Shown here: positions 62,912 to 64,000 of the stretch, one piece after another
Numbering within the stretch: position 1 is the stretch's first letter
Layout: the number at the start of each line of letters is the position of its first letter
Notes under the pieces: model-generated
Told to the model about the DNA's origin: nothing
Seen by the model: only the letters and a program-made list of their open reading frames with translations
Databases searched by the model: none
Source: Novosphingobium huizhouense
Lineage (GTDB): Bacteria; Pseudomonadota; Alphaproteobacteria; Sphingomonadales; Sphingomonadaceae
Direction of reading: 5' to 3'
NCBI RefSeq assembly: GCF_020179475.1
Contig: NZ_JAILXZ010000001.1
Location: forward strand, 1,488,001 to 1,552,000
Length of the DNA stretch: 64,000 nt
Program-made: the position numbers and the translations under genes

Positions 62912-63337
62912 ATGCGTCACAAGCTGGGACAGCGTAAGCTCGGCCGTACTTCCTCGCACCGCATCGCGCTGCTGCGCAACCTCGCGGCCGCGCTGATCAA
63001 GCACGAGCAGATCACCACCACGCTGCCGAAGGCGAAGGAACTTCGCCCCTACCTCGAAAAGCTCATCACCCTCGCCAAGAAGGGCGGTCTGTCGAACCGC
63101 CGTCTGGCCCACGCCCGTCTGCTCGACGAAGCGCAGGAAAAGAAGCTCTTCGAAGTGCTGGCCGCGCGCTATGCCGATCGCAACGGCGGCTACACCCGCA
63201 TCATCAAGGCCGGCTTCCGCGCTTCGGACGCCGCGCCGATCGCGGTGATCGAGCTGGTCGACCGCGACACCGCCGCCAAGGGCCTGGACTCGGGTCCGGT
63301 GCAGACCGCGGACGAAGACGAATACGAAGCCGCCTGA
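62912..63337 (+). CDS. rplQ: 50S ribosomal protein L17
   Basis: L17 lies near the exit tunnel. It has 141 residues: [20 protein letters not shown], then [20 protein letters not shown]. The acidic tail [15 protein letters not shown] is longer than in E. coli. AACGGAGACAAGAAC precedes the ATG. Last gene of the alpha operon, followed by a strong terminator. Confidence 0.98.
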   Translation: MRHKLGQRKLGRTSSHRIALLRNLAAALIKHEQITTTLPKAKELRPYLEKLITLAKKGGLSNRRLAHARLLDEAQEKKLFEVLAARYADRNGGYTRIIKAGFRASDAAPIAVIELVDRDTAAKGLDSGPVQTADEDEYEAA

Positions 63338-63420
63338 TCGGGCCTTCCCGGCCGGCGGTCCGATCGGCCCGTCTTGTCGGGCTGCCTGACCAGCGCTTCG
63401 GTTGAAGCGACATCCACGGA

Positions 63421-63456
63421 AAAGGGGCGGCGCCGCAAGGCTGCCGCCCCTTTTTT
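63421..63456 (+). terminator. Intrinsic terminator after rplQ
   Basis: AAAGGGGCGGC-N11-GCCGCCCCTTTTTT is an 8-11-bp GC-rich stem ending in six T. It lies about 85 nt after the rplQ stop and closes the alpha operon. The next 170 nt (63457-63626) hold no gene. Confidence 0.93.
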
Positions 63457-63626
63457 GCCTTTGGCGGGCGTTGCCGGCCATTGCCGTTCGCGGCGCGGCG
63501 GGCGTCCTGCGGTCGCGCCCGGCGAGGGTGGTCCAGCGAGGGCGGTCCGGCCTTGTTGCATATGCAACTCCACAAGGGCGCGGCCGGGGACTGTCCTACA
63601 GCCGCGGCGCGCGGTATGCATGGGCC

Positions 63627-64000
63627 ATGACGCACCGCCAGGCCCCCGCAAGACCGCACGCTTCCGCCATTTCCCGCGATCGCGACGAGGCCCGCGCCGG
63701 GCCTGCGGTTTTTTCGTCAGGACAGTGTAAACCCCGTCAACCCCTGCGGGCGAAAGGGATCGCCGGGCTGCGGTTCGCGCTTGCCGTCGGCGGGCTGCTG
63801 CTCCACCCCCTGCCGGTCCTTGCCAACACGAGTCCCGCCGCGATGTCGTCCGAGCCTGCCCTGCCGCCCTATCCCGCCAGCCCGCGCGGCGACGTCGTCG
63901 AAACCGCGTTCGGCGAACAGGTGGCCGATCCCTGGCGCTGGCTCGAGGCCGACGTGCGCACCGATGCCCGGGTCCACGACTGGGTCGCTGCGCAAAGCGC
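63627..64000 (+). CDS. Prolyl oligopeptidase family protein, 5' part only
   Basis: Prolyl oligopeptidases (S9) cut short peptides after proline. Only the N-terminal ~124 residues are in the window. YPASPRGDVVETAFGEQVAD and PWRWLEADVRTDARVHDWVA match the start of the mature enzyme. A hydrophobic stretch GLRFALAVGGLLLHPLPVLA suggests a Sec signal and periplasmic location. The only ATG in frame is at 63627, which puts an odd ~45-residue leader (with GQCKPRQP) before the signal, so the true start may be a non-ATG codon further down. GQCKPRQP comes from a 25-bp sequence shared with the gene at 7852. The catalytic domain is outside the window. Confidence 0.8.
   Translation, partial: MTHRQAPARPHASAISRDRDEARAGPAVFSSGQCKPRQPLRAKGIAGLRFALAVGGLLLHPLPVLANTSPAAMSSEPALPPYPASPRGDVVETAFGEQVADPWRWLEADVRTDARVHDWVAAQS

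Overview
The window is GC-rich alphaproteobacterial chromosome, most likely from a sphingomonad (Novosphingobium/Sphingomonas type). The reasons are the strongly GC-rich third codon positions, a GAAC-N7-GAAC LexA box in front of uvrA (the alphaproteobacterial SOS operator), a UvrA zinc motif written CPVSG, a TonB-dependent receptor, and many small proteins of sphingomonad character. Everything here was read by eye. Family names come from recognised motifs, not from database searches.

Layout. Bases 1-12400 are accessory: the 5' part of a large RTX protein gene (minus strand, running off the left edge), SOS-regulated uvrA, a repeat-rich spacer, a small SMR-like membrane protein, three unknown minus-strand genes including a degenerate receiver, an acidic DNA-binding-like protein whose frame runs antisense through a second RTX gene, a DsbG-like thiol protein and a CaiB-type CoA-transferase. 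Bases 12400-16841 hold kup divergent from a KdpD/KdpE-like two-component pair with no kdpFABC. Bases 16900-21640 are a complete type I secretion operon (ABC, HlyD, TolC), the likely exporter for the three RTX proteins in the window. Bases 21750-28200 carry an HWE-type kinase, a NarX/NarL-like kinase-regulator pair, a LuxR-type DNA-binding protein with a C-terminal membrane anchor, and small regulators and membrane proteins. Bases 28280-34030 contain surface genes: a glycine-zipper protein, a disordered Q/G-rich protein, TonB, a TonB-dependent receptor and a Tat-exported adenosine deaminase.

Bases 34180-63460 are the ribosomal protein superregion: rpsL-rpsG-fusA-tuf, then the S10/spc genes rpsJ to rpmD, rplO-secY-adk, and rpsM-rpsK-rpoA-rplQ. 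Two interruptions stand out. First, after rpmD there is a strong intrinsic terminator, then a lower-GC acyltransferase-3 gene, before rplO resumes. Second, about 8 kb of accessory genes (SRPBCC protein, gdhA, a GT-C/GtrA/GT2 surface glycosylation cluster and the third RTX gene) separates adk from rpsM. Each restart appears to have its own promoter. Four such promoter-like elements share a 17-bp spacer, a TAnnnG -10 box and a GC-rich discriminator. The rpsJ-rplC spacer is nearly 300 nt and packed with stem-loops. The window ends in the first part of a prolyl oligopeptidase gene.

The most unusual signals are: an intergenic palindromic repeat inserted in frame inside uvrA; the shared ribosomal promoter architecture; the structured rpsJ-rplC spacer; the broken spc operon; a 25-bp sequence found at the ends of two unrelated proteins; and the RTX/type I secretion set.
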